Source: Streptomyces cylindrosporus (lineage in GTDB: Bacteria > Actinomycetota > Actinomycetes > Streptomycetales > Streptomycetaceae). From it: a DNA stretch of 64,000 nt. Position 1 is the stretch's first letter; each line of letters begins with the position of its first letter. Below are positions 1-10,261 of the stretch, piece by piece. Where the stretch lies: positions 62,001 to 126,000 of the forward strand of contig NZ_JALDAY010000003.1 of NCBI RefSeq assembly GCF_022698165.1, given 5' to 3'. The notes under the pieces are model-generated. The model was not told the DNA's origin. It searched no databases and saw nothing but the letters and a program-made list of their open reading frames with translations. The position numbers and the translations under genes are program-made.

Positions 1-814
1 CGGACTCCAGGAAGGTCGCGTTGCCGTAGCGGTGCGAGGTCTGCAGGCCGACCATGCCGGCATTCAGTTCGTGGTCGTCGGGGATCAGGCCCCAGCCCAT
101 CAGGGTCGGGACGACCGGGGTGCCGGTCAACTCGGCGAACTCGACGAGGAGTTCGGCCGCGTCGGCGTTGATGACACCGCCGCCGGCGACGATCAGCGGG
201 CGCTCGGACGCGTTCAGCATCCCGATCGCCTTCTCGATCTGGGCGCGGCTCGCGGCCGGCTTGTAGACCGGGAGCGGCTCGTACGTCTCCGGGTCGAACT
301 CGATCTCGGTGAGCTGGACGTCGATCGGCAGGTCGATGAGGACGGGGCCGGGACGGCCGGAACGCATCAGGTGGAAGGCCTGCTGGAAGACGCCGGGGAC
401 CTGCGCGGCCTCCAGGACGGTGACCGCCATCTTCGTGACCGGCTTGGCGATCGAGGCGATGTCGACGGCCTGGAAGTCCTCCTTGTGGATCACGGCGGTC
501 GGGGCCTGGCCCGTGATGCACAGCATCGGGATCGAGTCGCCGATGGCGGAGTACAGGCCCGTGATCATGTCGGTGCCGGCCGGGCCGGAGGTGCCGATGC
601 AGACGCCGATGTTGCCGGCCCTGGTGCGGGTGTAGCCCTCGGCCATGTGCGAGGCGCCCTCGACATGGCGGGCGAGGGTGTGGTTGATGCCGCCGGAGGC
701 CTTGAGCGCCGCGTAGAAGGGGTTGATCGCCGCGCCCGGCACACCGAACGCGTCGCCGACACCTTCGCGCTTGAGGATCTCAACTGCCGCGCGGGCAGCG
801 GTCATACGTGCCAT
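1..814 (-). CDS. gcl: Glyoxylate carboligase (tartronate-semialdehyde synthase), 5' part only
   Basis: This thiamine-diphosphate enzyme joins two glyoxylates to tartronate semialdehyde plus CO2 in allantoin/glyoxylate degradation. About 271 N-terminal residues are visible; the C-terminal part lies beyond the window start. The protein opens [19 protein letters not shown] and contains [13 protein letters not shown] and [13 protein letters not shown]. Residue 51 is Val where most ThDP enzymes have the catalytic Glu, which is the known hallmark of Gcl. Later segments ([34 protein letters not shown]) are also family-typical. The ATG at 814 follows an AGGAGT ribosome site. An inverted repeat lies about 80 bp upstream. 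Confidence 0.95.
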   Translation of the reverse strand, partial: MARMTAARAAVEILKREGVGDAFGVPGAAINPFYAALKASGGINHTLARHVEGASHMAEGYTRTRAGNIGVCIGTSGPAGTDMITGLYSAIGDSIPMLCITGQAPTAVIHKEDFQAVDIASIAKPVTKMAVTVLEAAQVPGVFQQAFHLMRSGRPGPVLIDLPIDVQLTEIEFDPETYEPLPVYKPAASRAQIEKAIGMLNASERPLIVAGGGVINADAAELLVEFAELTGTPVVPTLMGWGLIPDDHELNAGMVGLQTSHRYGNATFLES

Positions 815-894
815 CGAGTACTCCTGCCTCGGCTGTCGGATTCGCACGCCCGTCGCGCCCCGCGGTGAGCTCTTCCGTCTTCGACTTCCGCAAA

Positions 895-913
895 GTTTCC
901 GTATCGTGGAAAC
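895..913. promoter_or_regulatory. Inverted repeat upstream of gcl, candidate operator
   Basis: GTTTCC and GGAAAC form a perfect 6-bp inverted repeat around 7 bases. It sits in the divergent gap between gcl and the zinc-ribbon gene. An overlapping imperfect repeat (GTGGAAA, CTAA, TTTCTAC) follows at once. Allantoin/glyoxylate genes are commonly controlled by IclR-family regulators, and such a factor is the natural candidate, but this is inference from position and symmetry only. Confidence 0.4.
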
Positions 914-995
914 TAATTTCTACTATCTGGAAGCAATGTAGGTGGGTGAGGGAAGGCCGTCAAGAGACGGACAAGCGGGGGTCGGCTGGAGGACG

Positions 996-1673
996 ATGTG
1001 GGCCATGTCCGAGAGCGTCCCGGTGCGCTGTCCGGCCTGCCGGCGCGAGCACCTGTACTCGGCGCCGTCGTATCCGTGCGTGTGCGGGGCGCCGGTCGCC
1101 CCGTCGCTGGACCGGCACGGGACGGCGACGGCCGTCACCCATCCCGTCTGGGAAGAGGACTGGATCACCCTGCGCTGCACGACCTGTGGCCGCCGGGCCC
1201 AGTGGCCCCGCCCGGAGCTGGGCTGTCCGTGCGGCACGCTGCTGCGGGTGCCGCTGGCGGGCCCGCCCCGCGCTCCCGGCCCCCGGGGCCGGCGCCCCCG
1301 CTTCCAGCCCGTCACCATCCGTACCGCGCGGGACGCGGTCACGGCCGCCGCGCTGTATCTGCGCTGGCTCGGCTTCAAGGACATCCGGCGGGCCGACCAG
1401 CGGCCGCCGTCGGGCATCGGCCTCGCCGCGCGCGGACTGCTGGCCCAGGTCGACCCGACGGTCCGCCCGGCCTCGTCACGGGACGTGGAGTGCCTGTGGC
1501 TGACCGCCATGACGGAGTCGGCGACCTGTGTCTACTTCTCCCTCGCGGGCTACGCCACCGACGCCCGCGTCCGCGCCGACAGCCTCGGCGTCCCGTTGTT
1601 CGTCCTGGACCTCACGGGGACGCCGCAGCCGGTGAACGGCCTCGCCGACGAAATGGACGCGAAGGGCACGTAA
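996..1673 (+). CDS. Zinc-ribbon protein with Mrr/restriction-endonuclease-like C-terminus
   Basis: Unknown function. The N-terminal third carries two Cys-pair zinc-ribbon-like knuckles ([12 protein letters not shown] and CTTCG..CPCG). After a proline/arginine-rich linker, the last 110 residues ([14 protein letters not shown], then a strand-rich stretch with [18 protein letters not shown] and [10 protein letters not shown]) resemble the Mrr-type restriction-endonuclease-like fold, in which a cytoplasmic nuclease or DNA-binding role is usual. I do not see a convincing D..ExK catalytic set, so nuclease activity is doubtful. The GGAGG at 988-992 precedes ATGs at 996 and 1005; the start between them is uncertain. 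The gene is divergent from gcl. Confidence 0.6.
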   Translation: MWAMSESVPVRCPACRREHLYSAPSYPCVCGAPVAPSLDRHGTATAVTHPVWEEDWITLRCTTCGRRAQWPRPELGCPCGTLLRVPLAGPPRAPGPRGRRPRFQPVTIRTARDAVTAAALYLRWLGFKDIRRADQRPPSGIGLAARGLLAQVDPTVRPASSRDVECLWLTAMTESATCVYFSLAGYATDARVRADSLGVPLFVLDLTGTPQPVNGLADEMDAKGT

Positions 1674-1719
1674 GCGGCTGCGGGACAGTGGGGGCTGGTC
1701 GCGCCGTTCCCCGCGCCCC

Positions 1720-3312
1720 TTACGGGGCGCTGTACTTCTCCCGGAGTTCGATCTTCCGCACCTTCCCCGACACCGTCATCGGAAAGGCCTCCAGGACCTG
1801 CATCCGGCTCGGCACCTTGTAGTGCGCCAGCCGTCCCTCGCAGAACGACCGCACCTCCTCCAGCGTCGGCGGGTCGGCCGGGTCGCGCGGGATGACGCAG
1901 GCCAGGACCTCCTCGCCGTACTTCTCGTGGGGTACGCCGACCACCTGGACGTCCGCGATCTTCGGGTGGCCGTAGAGGAACTCCTCGATCTCGCGCGGAT
2001 AGATGTTCTCGCCGCCCCGGATGATCATGTCCTTGATCCGGCCGACGATCTCGACGTAGCCGTCGTCGCGCATCATCGCGAGGTCGCCGGTGTGCATCCA
2101 GCGGCCGGGGTCGACGGCCTCGGCGGTCTTCTCGGGCTCGTTCCAGTAGCCGAGCATCACGCTGTAGCCGCGGGTGCACAACTCGCCCGCCTCACCGCGG
2201 GGTTGGGTCACGCCCGTCGCCGGGTCGACGACCTTCACCTCGATGTGCGGCAGGACCCGGCCGACCGTCCCGGTGCGGTGTTCCAGGTCGTCCTCCATGC
2301 GCGTCTGCAGCGAGACCGGGGACGTCTCCGTCATGCCGTAGCAGATGGACACCTGCTCCATGTGCATCTCGGCGACCACCCGCTTCATCACCTCGACCGG
2401 ACAGGGCGAGCCCGCCATGATGCCCGTGCGGAGGGACGTGAGGTCGTACGTCGCGAAGTCGGGGAGGTTCAACTCCGCGATGAACATGGTCGGGACGCCG
2501 TACAGGGACGTGCACCGCTCCTGCTGGACCGCCTCCAGCGTGGCCTTCGGGTCGAAGGACGGGGCCGGGATGACCATGCAGGCGCCGTGCGAGGTGGCCG
2601 CCAGGTTGCCCATCACCATGCCGAAGCAGTGGTAGAAGGGGACCGGGATGCAGATCCGGTCCTGCTCGGTATAGGCGATCAACTCCCCTACGAAATACCC
2701 GTTGTTGAGGATGTTGTGGTGGGAAAGCGTGGCCCCCTTCGGGAAGCCGGTCGTGCCCGAGGTGTACTGGATGTTGATGGGGTCGTCGCAGGACAGCGGC
2801 TCGTACGTGGCCTCGGGTGCCGCGCGTCCCAGCAGCGCCGCCCAGCTCGGGTCGCCGATGTAGACGGTCTCCCTCAACTCCGGGCACCTGCCCCGCACTT
2901 CCTCGACCATCGCCCGGTAGTCGCTGGTCTTGTGGCTGAGGGAGGCGAAGAGCAGCGAGACCCCGGCCTGGTTCAGGACGTACTCGACCTCGTGGGTGCG
3001 GTAGGCCGGGTTGATGTTCACCATGATCGCGCCGATGCGCGCGGTCGCGTACTGGACCAGCACCCACTCCGGGCAGTTGACCGCCCAGATGCCGACCCGG
3101 TCCCCCTTGGCGACCCCGCTCGCGACCAGCGCCCGCGCCAACTCGTCGACGTCCGCACCGAATTGGGCGTACGTCCAGCGCCTCCCCGACGGCACGTCGA
3201 CGAGCGCCTCGCGCTCCGGCCAGGTCGCGACGGCCCGGTCGAGGTTGGCCCCGATGGTGTCCCCGAGCAGGACGGTCCCGCTCGTCCCGTGGGTGTACGA
3301 CAGTCCGGTCAC
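1720..3312 (-). CDS. AMP-dependent acyl-CoA synthetase, FadD-like, 530 aa
   Basis: This enzyme activates a carboxylic acid (probably a medium- or long-chain fatty acid) to its acyl-CoA through an acyl-adenylate. The adenylate-forming signature [20 protein letters not shown] is present, as are the A5-type motif [10 protein letters not shown], the [12 protein letters not shown] hinge region, and a C-terminal SGKVRK lysine. It starts with GTG inside a GTGA overlap with the preceding synthetase gene, so the two are translationally coupled. The length is normal for the family. The exact substrate cannot be read from sequence. Confidence 0.9.
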   Translation of the reverse strand: MTGLSYTHGTSGTVLLGDTIGANLDRAVATWPEREALVDVPSGRRWTYAQFGADVDELARALVASGVAKGDRVGIWAVNCPEWVLVQYATARIGAIMVNINPAYRTHEVEYVLNQAGVSLLFASLSHKTSDYRAMVEEVRGRCPELRETVYIGDPSWAALLGRAAPEATYEPLSCDDPINIQYTSGTTGFPKGATLSHHNILNNGYFVGELIAYTEQDRICIPVPFYHCFGMVMGNLAATSHGACMVIPAPSFDPKATLEAVQQERCTSLYGVPTMFIAELNLPDFATYDLTSLRTGIMAGSPCPVEVMKRVVAEMHMEQVSICYGMTETSPVSLQTRMEDDLEHRTGTVGRVLPHIEVKVVDPATGVTQPRGEAGELCTRGYSVMLGYWNEPEKTAEAVDPGRWMHTGDLAMMRDDGYVEIVGRIKDMIIRGGENIYPREIEEFLYGHPKIADVQVVGVPHEKYGEEVLACVIPRDPADPPTLEEVRSFCEGRLAHYKVPSRMQVLEAFPMTVSGKVRKIELREKYSAP

Positions 3313-4982
3313 CGGAAGTCCTCCTCGCGGTACTCGTCGGCCGAACCCGCGGCCGTGGCCTCGCGCAGCTCGATCCGGCGGATCTTGCCGGAGACGGTCT
3401 TGGGCAGCGCGCCGAACTCCAGCCGGCGGATGCGCTTGTACGGCGCCAGGATCTCGCGGGAGTGCTCGAACAGCACCTTCGCGGTGTCGGGGCCCGGCTG
3501 CCAGCCCTCGGCGAGCACGATGTACGCCTTGGGCACGGCCAGCCGCAGCTCGTCCGGCGCGGGCACGACAGCGGCCTCGGCCACCGCCTCGTGCTCCAGC
3601 AGGGCGCTCTCCAGCTCGAACGGGGAGATCTTGTAGTCGCTGGCCTTGAACACGTCGTCGGCCCGCCCGACGTACGTGATGTAGCCGTCCTCGTCCCGCG
3701 CGCCGATGTCGCCCGTGCGGTAGTAGCCGCCGGCCATCGCCTCCGCCGTACGGTCCGGGTCGCCGTGGTAGCCGGTCATCAGGCCGACCGGCCGTGCGGA
3801 CAGGTCGAGTGCGATCTCGCCCTCGGCAGCGCCGGGCGCGCCCGTCACCGGGTCGAGGAGCTCGACCTTGTACCCGGGGCTGGGCCGCCCCATCGAGCCG
3901 GTCTTCAGCGCCTGGCCCGGGCTGTTGGCGACCTGCACGGCCGTCTCCGTCTGCCCGAAGCCGTCCCGGATCGTGACGCCCCAGGCCCGCCGCACCTGCT
4001 CGATGACCTCAGGGTTCAGCGGCTCCCCGGCCGCCACCGCCTCGCGCGGCCTGGCCCCCAGCTGGGTCAGGTCGGCCTGGATGAGCATCCGCCACACGGT
4101 CGGCGGCGCGCAGAACGTCGTAACCCCGGCACGGTCCATCTCGGCCATCAGCCGGCCCGCGTCGAAGCGCGTGTAGTTGTGGATGAAGACGGTCGCCTCC
4201 GCGTTCCACGGCGCGAAGAGGTTGGACCAGGCGTGCTTGGCCCAGCCGGGCGAGGAGATGTTGAGGTGCACGTCACCGGGCTTGAGACCGACCCAGTACA
4301 TCGTCGCCAGATGGCCGATCGGGTACGAGGTGTGGGTGTGCTCGACCAGCTTGGGGCGGGCGGTGGTGCCCGAGGTGAAGTACAGCATCAGCGGGTCGTC
4401 GGCGAGGGTGGGGCCGTCGGGCAGGAACTCGGCGGGGGCGACGTACGCGTCCTCGTACGGCTCCCAGCCCTCCTCCGGCAGACCGCCCACGGAGATCCGG
4501 GTGTAGGCGCCGGGGACGTCGTCGAACTTCGCGGTGTCCCCGGCCCGTACGATCACGTGCTTCACGCGCCCCCGGTCGACCCGGTCGCGCAGGTCGGCGG
4601 GGCCGAGCAGTGGGGTGGCCGGGATGACCACGGCGCGCAGCTTCATCGCCGCGAGGGCCGTCTCCCACAGCTCGGCCTGGTTGCCGAGCATGACGAGGAT
4701 GCGGTCCTCGGCCGCCACGCCCCGGTCGCGCAGCCAGTTGGCCACTCGGTCCGAGCGCTCGGCCATCTCGGCGAAGGAGACCCGGACCTCGCTGCCGTCC
4801 TCCTCGACGATGTGCAGGGCGGTCCGGTCGTTGCCGTCGGCGATGACGTCGAACCAGTCGAGCGCCCAGTTGAAGTGCTCGGGGCGCGGCCAGGCGAAAC
4901 CCTCGTACGCCTTCGCGTAGTCCTCGCGGTGCTCCAGCAGGAAGTCCCGGGCCCTGCGGAAGTCCTCCGTCGCCGTCGTCAT
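3309..4982 (-). CDS. AMP-dependent acyl/aryl-CoA synthetase, 557 aa
   Basis: A second adenylate-forming ligase, more like the acetyl/medium-chain or benzoate-CoA ligase branch than FadD. Motifs seen: [19 protein letters not shown] (P-loop), [27 protein letters not shown], and the C-terminal [13 protein letters not shown] with the catalytic lysine. It is the first gene of a two-gene operon that overlaps the FadD-like gene by 4 bp. The pair faces the GAF-LuxR gene across a 116-bp gap containing a strong palindrome, suggesting the regulator controls them. The substrate is unknown; aromatic or short-chain acids are plausible. Confidence 0.9.
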   Translation of the reverse strand: MTTATEDFRRARDFLLEHREDYAKAYEGFAWPRPEHFNWALDWFDVIADGNDRTALHIVEEDGSEVRVSFAEMAERSDRVANWLRDRGVAAEDRILVMLGNQAELWETALAAMKLRAVVIPATPLLGPADLRDRVDRGRVKHVIVRAGDTAKFDDVPGAYTRISVGGLPEEGWEPYEDAYVAPAEFLPDGPTLADDPLMLYFTSGTTARPKLVEHTHTSYPIGHLATMYWVGLKPGDVHLNISSPGWAKHAWSNLFAPWNAEATVFIHNYTRFDAGRLMAEMDRAGVTTFCAPPTVWRMLIQADLTQLGARPREAVAAGEPLNPEVIEQVRRAWGVTIRDGFGQTETAVQVANSPGQALKTGSMGRPSPGYKVELLDPVTGAPGAAEGEIALDLSARPVGLMTGYHGDPDRTAEAMAGGYYRTGDIGARDEDGYITYVGRADDVFKASDYKISPFELESALLEHEAVAEAAVVPAPDELRLAVPKAYIVLAEGWQPGPDTAKVLFEHSREILAPYKRIRRLEFGALPKTVSGKIRRIELREATAAGSADEYREEDFR

Positions 4983-5056
4983 CGTGTGTCCTCCTCGTAC
5001 CGGACCATTGCCGGGCGGCTCTCTGCCATCGTGTAATCCGTGATGCAGGTCTCACT

Positions 5057-5072
5057 ACCCCCGAACGGGGGT
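5057..5072. promoter_or_regulatory. Perfect palindrome, candidate operator of the divergent synthetase/LuxR pair
   Basis: ACCCCCGAACGGGGGT is a 16-bp element: two 6-bp arms around GAAC. It lies between the synthetase operon start (4982) and the GAF-LuxR start (5099). Such placement is typical for an operator shared by divergent genes. Direct binding by the LuxR protein is inferred. Confidence 0.55.
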
Positions 5073-5098
5073 GTGCGCTGCGGGGAAAGGGCGAGCAG

Positions 5099-5953
5099 GT
5101 GACAGCAGACGCGGCCGGGGCGGTCGAGATACGCAACGCACTGGTGCGCCTGCGGCGCGCGACGGGGCTCCCGGTGGCCTTCGGGGGCCTGGTGGAGCCG
5201 GGCCGGCAGCACGTGCGCATCAGCGAGCTCAACGGGAACACGACCCTCGCCCTGAGCGGCCTCCCGGTGACCTCCGGCAACGGCCTCGGCGGCCGGGCGG
5301 TGGCGCTCGCCCGCCCGTGCGCCGTGACGGACTACTCCTCGTCGCGGCAGATCAGCCACGAGTACGACGTCCCGGTCGCCACCGAGGGGCTGCGCTCGAT
5401 CCTCGCGGTCCCGGTGGTGGTACGGCGACGGGTGCGCGGTGTCCTGTACGGCGCCCTGCGCACGGCCCAGCCGCTGGGCGACCGCACGCTGGACGCGGCG
5501 GTGGAGGCCGCCCGGGACGTGGAGCAGACGCTGGCCGTGCAGGACCGGGTGCGGGGACTGCTCGCGCAGACGCCCCGCAGCGAGGAGGCGGCCCGGGACC
5601 CCGCCGCGGGCGCCGCCTGGGAGCAGGTGCGCGAGGCCCACGCGGCGTTGCGGGCGCTGGCCCCGCGGATCGCCGACCCGGCGCTGCGGGCCGAGCTGCT
5701 GGACGCCTGCGAGCTGCTGACGCCGGGGGCCGCGCCCCTTGTCCCGCGCCCGGCCGGGGTCCGGCTGACCCCCCGTGAGCTGGACGTCCTGGCCTGTCTC
5801 GCGGCCGGCGCGACCAACGCCGGGGCCTCGGAGCGGCTGGGGCTGCGCCCGGAGACGGTGAAGAGCTATCTGCGCTCGGCGATGCGCAAGCTGGGCACCC
5901 ACACCAGGGGCGAGACGGTCGCCGCGGCACGCCGGGCGGGGCTGCTCCCGTAG
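5099..5953 (+). CDS. GAF-domain LuxR-type transcriptional regulator, 284 aa
   Basis: A cytoplasmic transcription factor. Residues about 15-150 look like a GAF sensor domain ([39 protein letters not shown]). A helical linker follows, and residues about 220-280 form the LuxR HTH ([44 protein letters not shown]). The GTG start at 5099 follows a GGGGAAAGGG ribosome site. It is divergent from two acyl-CoA synthetases, so sensing an organic acid or its CoA ester is a reasonable inference. No ligand can be named. Confidence 0.85.
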   Translation: MTADAAGAVEIRNALVRLRRATGLPVAFGGLVEPGRQHVRISELNGNTTLALSGLPVTSGNGLGGRAVALARPCAVTDYSSSRQISHEYDVPVATEGLRSILAVPVVVRRRVRGVLYGALRTAQPLGDRTLDAAVEAARDVEQTLAVQDRVRGLLAQTPRSEEAARDPAAGAAWEQVREAHAALRALAPRIADPALRAELLDACELLTPGAAPLVPRPAGVRLTPRELDVLACLAAGATNAGASERLGLRPETVKSYLRSAMRKLGTHTRGETVAAARRAGLLP

Positions 5954-6109
5954 CTCCCGGCAACCGGTTGGGCGGCTCGCTATTCATGCGGCGGGGCTTT
6001 GAATTTCCGTGTGCTGCACCATTGTTATATCCCTCACCACCCCGTCCGTCCGAATTTCAAAGAGACATTGCCTAGAATTTGGTCCGGACACGACACACGG
6101 AGGGGAGCG

Positions 6110-8932
6110 GTGACCGTGCGCGGGGACTTCAAGGAGCCTGCCAGATGCCGCCCCGACCTGGTCATCGGCCGGGAGGAGCTGATCGGGGCCGCGCGTGAGC
6201 AGCTCGCGCGCGGCGGCAGTGTGCTGCTCCACGGCCCCGCCGGAATAGGAAAGTCGACCGTCCTGCGGGCATTGGCATCCGAATATGGGACACCCGCCCG
6301 CACCGTGTTGCGCTGCTCGGCGACCGAGTCCGAATCCCATCTCCCGTTCCTGGCCCTCGCCGACCTGCTCGGCCTGGTCCTCGACGAGGTCGCCGAGAAG
6401 CTGCCCGCGGCCCAGCGCACGGCCCTGGAGTCGGCGCTCACCGGACGCGAGTCCACCCTCCAGCGCGACGCCCTCGCCCTGCGCCTGGCCGTGCTGTCCA
6501 CGCTGCGCGCACTCGCCGCCGAGGGGCCCGTCCTCGTGGTCGCCGACGACCTCCAGTGGCTCGACTCGGCCAGCGCCGAACTCCTCGGCTTCGCCGCCCG
6601 CCGCCTCGGCGACACCCCGGTGCAGCTGCTGTGCGCGGTGCGCACCGATGGCCAGGAGTACGACCGCCACCTACGCGCGTCACCCCCGGACACCCTCGCC
6701 GTACGGCTCGGCGCGTTCTCCCGCGCCCAGGTCTCCGCCCTGCTCGACCACCGCGGCTACACCGGTCTGCCCCGCTCCACGGTCCGCGACATCCACCGCA
6801 CCAGCGCCGGCAACCCGCTCTTCGCCCTGGAGCTCGGCCGCGCCCTGGCCGAGAACCCGACCCCGCCGCGCCCCGGCGAGCCGCTGCCGGTGCCGACCTC
6901 GCTGCGCGCCCTCGTCCTCAACCGGCTGGAGATGCTTTCCGCCGAGGCCCGCCGCACCCTCCTGGTGGCCAGCGCCGGCGCCCGCCCCACGGTGGCCCTG
7001 CTGCACGCGGCCGGCCGGGAGAACGCCGAGGCCGAGACCGCCCAGGCGGCCGAGCTGGGCCTGCTGGCCACCGAGCCCGAGGGCCCCGCCGTACGCTTCG
7101 CGCACCCGCTGATCTCGGCCGCGCTGTACGCGGAGGCGCCCGCGCAGGAGCGCCGTGCCGTGCACGCCGCGCTGTCCACGGCGGCCTCCGACCCCATCGA
7201 GCGGGCCCGGCATCTGGCCCTGGCGACCACGGGCACCGACCCGGAGGCCGCGGCCCGGCTCGCCGAGGCCGCGGCGCTGGCCCGGGACCGCGGGGCCCCC
7301 TCGGTGGCCGCGTCGCTCGGTCTGCTCGCCGCCCGGCACACCCCGGCCGACCACGACCCGGCCGCCGACGAGCGCCGGCTGCAGGCCGCCGAGGACGCGA
7401 TCACCGCGGGCGAGGTGGACCTCGCGCGGGACATCGCCCGCGAGGTGCTGACCCGGGCCACCGCGCCGGCCGACCGGGTGCGGGCCTGGATGGTGGTGAT
7501 CGAGGCGGCCGGGCAGGCGCTCGGCGAGGTCGACACCGTCTACCCGCAGGTGCTCGCCGACGCCGGTGACGACCCGCGGCTGCTCGCCCTGGTCCACTAC
7601 CAGCTGGCCTGGCGGGCCCTGGTCGTGGAGGGCGACTTCGCCGAGGGCCGCCAGGAGGCGGCGCACGCGGCGGAGCTCGCGGCCCGGGCCGGCGAGCGGC
7701 GCACCGAGCTGCTCGCGCTCTCGTTCCAGGCGCAGACCGAGATCCTGATGGGCCACCCCGACGGGCCCGCGACCATCAAGCGCGCCCTGAAGGAGCCTCA
7801 GCTCCCCGAGCTGGCGTGCCACCACAACGGCGCCGGCGCGGCCCGCTTCCGCTGGCTGATCATGAGCGACCAGCTGCCCGAGGCCCGCTCCACGGTCAGC
7901 GCGCTGCTGCGCGAGGCGCGGCGGCGCGGCATGGTCGAGAGCGAGGTGCACTTCGTGCGCCTGCTGGCCGAGACCGAGCTGCGCTCCGGGCACTGCGGGC
8001 GCGCCCTCGACCTGGCCCGGGAGTCCATGCGGCTGGCCCGCGACTCCGGGATCGGCGAGGTGCCCTCCGCCGTGCTCGCCTCGCTCGCCGAGGCCGCGGG
8101 CGGGGACGTGGACCGGGCGCTGGCGCTCGGCCGGGAGGCGGTGGAGCTGGCCGAGCAGGCCGGCGACCAGATGTACCTCTCGCGTGGGCTGACCGCGCTC
8201 GGGCACGCCCAGCTGGTCGCGCGGGACGCCGAGGGCGCGGTGCACTCGCTGCGCCGGGTACGGGAGTTGGAGCACGCCCTCGGCATCAACGACCCGGCGC
8301 GCGGCCGCTGGCACGGCGACCTCGCCGAGGCCCTGCTGCGGATCGGCGAGGTCGACGAGGCTCAGGAACTCGTCGCCGGGGCCCGGACGCACGCGCTGCG
8401 GCTCGGCCGGGAGAGCGTGCTGGCGGTTCTGGACCGGGCGGAGGCGCTGGTGCGGGCCGCGCGCGGGGAGCGGGACGCCGCGCTCGCCCAGCTGACGTCC
8501 GTTCAGGACCGGCTGGCCAAGCTGGGATACGGCCTGGAGGAGGCGCGGGCCGCGTTCGCGCTGGCCGCGCTGCGCGGCGGGCGGCCGGGGCCGACGTCGT
8601 ACGACGAGGCGGCCCGGCTCTTCCGGCGCTGCCGTGCGCTGCCGTGGCTGCGGCAGGTGGAGGCGGCGGCGGCCGTGCACCCGGTGGAACCGAACGCGCC
8701 CTCCGACACGTCAGAGGGCTCGGACGGGCCGGCGGGTCTGGAGGGACTCGCCTCGATGGAGCGTCAGGTCGCCGCGCTCGTCATGGAGGGCGCGACCAAC
8801 CGGGAGATCGCGGCACGACTGTTCATCAGCGTGAAGACGGTCGAGGCGACGCTCACACGGGTGTACCGCAAGCTCGGCATCCGCTCTCGGGTGGATATCG
8901 TCCGACTGGCGGCGGGGCGCCGTACGAAGTGA
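6110..8932 (+). CDS. Large ATP-binding LuxR regulator (LAL/MalT-like), 940 aa
   Basis: A large ATP-dependent transcriptional activator. A Walker A motif (LLHGPAGIGKST) lies near residue 40, followed by a Walker B-like VLVVADDLQWLD. A long TPR-like helical region rich in Ala/Glu fills the middle, and a LuxR HTH (MERQVAALVMEGATNREIAARLFISVKTVEATLTRV) ends the protein. The GTG at 6110 was chosen because a GGAGGGGAG ribosome site lies just before it; the frame stays open further upstream. LAL proteins often control secondary metabolism or secreted enzymes. The downstream trypsin gene is a possible target, but this is only positional. Confidence 0.85.
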   Translation: MTVRGDFKEPARCRPDLVIGREELIGAAREQLARGGSVLLHGPAGIGKSTVLRALASEYGTPARTVLRCSATESESHLPFLALADLLGLVLDEVAEKLPAAQRTALESALTGRESTLQRDALALRLAVLSTLRALAAEGPVLVVADDLQWLDSASAELLGFAARRLGDTPVQLLCAVRTDGQEYDRHLRASPPDTLAVRLGAFSRAQVSALLDHRGYTGLPRSTVRDIHRTSAGNPLFALELGRALAENPTPPRPGEPLPVPTSLRALVLNRLEMLSAEARRTLLVASAGARPTVALLHAAGRENAEAETAQAAELGLLATEPEGPAVRFAHPLISAALYAEAPAQERRAVHAALSTAASDPIERARHLALATTGTDPEAAARLAEAAALARDRGAPSVAASLGLLAARHTPADHDPAADERRLQAAEDAITAGEVDLARDIAREVLTRATAPADRVRAWMVVIEAAGQALGEVDTVYPQVLADAGDDPRLLALVHYQLAWRALVVEGDFAEGRQEAAHAAELAARAGERRTELLALSFQAQTEILMGHPDGPATIKRALKEPQLPELACHHNGAGAARFRWLIMSDQLPEARSTVSALLREARRRGMVESEVHFVRLLAETELRSGHCGRALDLARESMRLARDSGIGEVPSAVLASLAEAAGGDVDRALALGREAVELAEQAGDQMYLSRGLTALGHAQLVARDAEGAVHSLRRVRELEHALGINDPARGRWHGDLAEALLRIGEVDEAQELVAGARTHALRLGRESVLAVLDRAEALVRAARGERDAALAQLTSVQDRLAKLGYGLEEARAAFALAALRGGRPGPTSYDEAARLFRRCRALPWLRQVEAAAAVHPVEPNAPSDTSEGSDGPAGLEGLASMERQVAALVMEGATNREIAARLFISVKTVEATLTRVYRKLGIRSRVDIVRLAAGRRTK

Positions 8933-9137
8933 GCTTTGTCCGGGTTTACTGTGCGGCGACCGAGGGTTTTCCCTGCCCAACTCCCCTAGGGGGTTCCCTC
9001 ATTGGGGTGAGGGCGCACCGGGTTCTAGCGTAAGGGCGTGCCGCTCGCCCGGGCATACGGGGGTCGGTCCCGCGACCCCCGTGCACCACCCCCCACACCC
9101 GTGCGACCCCCACCGGCAACCCCCACTGAGGAGACTC
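8933..9137 (+). promoter_or_regulatory. Upstream region of the trypsin gene: palindrome and likely promoter
   Basis: The gap holds a CCCCTAGGGG palindrome inside AACTCCCCTAGGGGGTT (8979-8995). A housekeeping-type promoter candidate follows: TTGGGG (9002-9007), 18 bases, TAGCGT (9026-9031). The palindrome lies just upstream of the -35 box, where an activator or repressor could act. A GAGGAGA ribosome site precedes the ATG at 9138. Confidence 0.4.
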
Positions 9138-9929
9138 ATGTTCGGGCTCAACCGCGCCAAGAAGACAGCCGCCGTCGTGGCGGCGACCGCTGCCGCCGCA
9201 GCAACGGCCCTGCTCAGCGCCCCCACCGCTGTGGCCGCCCCCCAGCCCATCGTCGGCGGTGCGACGACCACGACGACCGCGTACCCGTTCATGATGCAGA
9301 TCACGGACGCCTCGCAGAACCAGTTCTGCGGCGGCACCCTCGTCTCGGCGACCAAGGTGGTGACGGCCGCGCACTGTATGGTCGGCGAGACCACCAGCAG
9401 CGTCAGAGTCGTCGGCGGGCGCACCTACCTGAACGGCACCAACGGCACGGTCAGCAAGGTCAGCAAGATCTGGATCAACCCGGACTACACGGACGCCACC
9501 AACGGCGACGACGTGGCCGTCCTGACCCTGTCGACGTCGATGTCGTACACCCCGGCCTCGTACGTCTCCTCCTCCCAGACCAGCGTGTACGCGGCCGGCA
9601 CCACCGCCCGCATCCTCGGCTGGGGCACCACCTCGGAGAACGGCAGCTCCTCCAACCAGCTGCGGACCGCGACCGTCCCGATCGTGTCCGACTCCAGCTG
9701 CAAGAGCTCCTACGGTTCGGACTTCGTCCAGACCGACATGGTTTGCGCCGGATACACGTCCGGCGGCACAGACACCTGCCAGGGCGACAGCGGCGGTCCC
9801 CTGCTCATCGGGGGCGTCCTGGCAGGGATCACTTCTTGGGGCGAGGGCTGCGCGGAGGCCGGTTACCCGGGTGTCTACACCCGGCTGACCACCTTCTCCA
9901 GCCTGGTGACCGCGCAGGTCAACTCCTGA
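9138..9929 (+). CDS. Secreted trypsin-like serine protease (family S1), 263 aa
   Basis: Extracellular protease. Residues 1-34 form a signal peptide (positive NRAKK, an Ala-rich core, AVAA end). Only a very short propeptide precedes the mature IVGG terminus at residue 38. The triad is His79 (TAAHC), Asp126 (GDDVAVLTL) and the Ser of GDSGGP. Asp six residues before that Ser (GTDTCQGDSGG) predicts trypsin specificity for Arg/Lys. Six cysteines can pair as in Streptomyces griseus trypsin. It is followed by a strong bidirectional terminator. Confidence 0.95.
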   Translation: MFGLNRAKKTAAVVAATAAAAATALLSAPTAVAAPQPIVGGATTTTTAYPFMMQITDASQNQFCGGTLVSATKVVTAAHCMVGETTSSVRVVGGRTYLNGTNGTVSKVSKIWINPDYTDATNGDDVAVLTLSTSMSYTPASYVSSSQTSVYAAGTTARILGWGTTSENGSSSNQLRTATVPIVSDSSCKSSYGSDFVQTDMVCAGYTSGGTDTCQGDSGGPLLIGGVLAGITSWGEGCAEAGYPGVYTRLTTFSSLVTAQVNS

Positions 9930-9934
9930 AGCCA

Positions 9935-9975
9935 GGGGGCGTTGCGGGCTACCACGAGCAGCCCGCAACGCCCCC
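9935..9975. terminator. Bidirectional hairpin terminator
   Basis: A perfect 16-bp stem (GGGGGCGTTGCGGGCT at 9935-9950 with its complement at 9960-9975) and a 9-base loop lie between the convergent trypsin and tautomerase genes. It has no T-tract, as is usual in Streptomyces. Confidence 0.85.
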
Positions 9976-9986
9976 TATCCATGTGG

Positions 9987-10169
9987 CTACTTGTCGGCGG
10001 TGAGCTTCCCCGCCGCGCCCCAGCTGTCCGCCGGGACCTCGTGGATCCACACCTGCACGGTCTCGGCCGGGATCCGGTAGGCGTCCACGAACGCGTCGGT
10101 GACCCGCTTGACGAGGTCCCGCTTGAGTTCGATGTCGCGGGGACCCTGCTGGACGGTGACGATCGGCAT
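9987..10169 (-). CDS. 4-oxalocrotonate tautomerase family protein, 60 aa
   Basis: A small enzyme of the tautomerase superfamily. The protein starts MPIVTVQQGPR, so Pro2 becomes the catalytic N-terminal proline after Met removal. The rest (KRDLVKRVTDAFVDAYRIPAETVQVWIHEVP) matches the 4-OT fold and length of about 60 residues. It normally works as a hexamer in the cytoplasm, converting dienol or keto acids. The gene lies downstream of a divergent LysR and convergent with the trypsin gene. Substrate unknown. Confidence 0.9.
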   Translation of the reverse strand: MPIVTVQQGPRDIELKRDLVKRVTDAFVDAYRIPAETVQVWIHEVPADSWGAAGKLTADK

Positions 10170-10261
10170 GACCGGACTCCCTTGAGTGTGCTGCTTGTTC
10201 GGTGGGTCCAGTCCATCGCGCCGGGCGTCCGTGACCAAGAAGCAGACCGCGACCGCAGCGA

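Noticed and set aside
1822..5036. Long rightward reading frames opposite the two acyl-CoA synthetases
   Set aside because: They are mirror images of high-GC codon bias; the translated products are low-complexity, rich in Arg, Val, Gly and His, with no known domains.
6680..8680. 666-codon leftward frame opposite the LAL regulator
   Set aside because: Product is compositionally biased and lacks domains; the other strand codes for Walker A and LuxR motifs.
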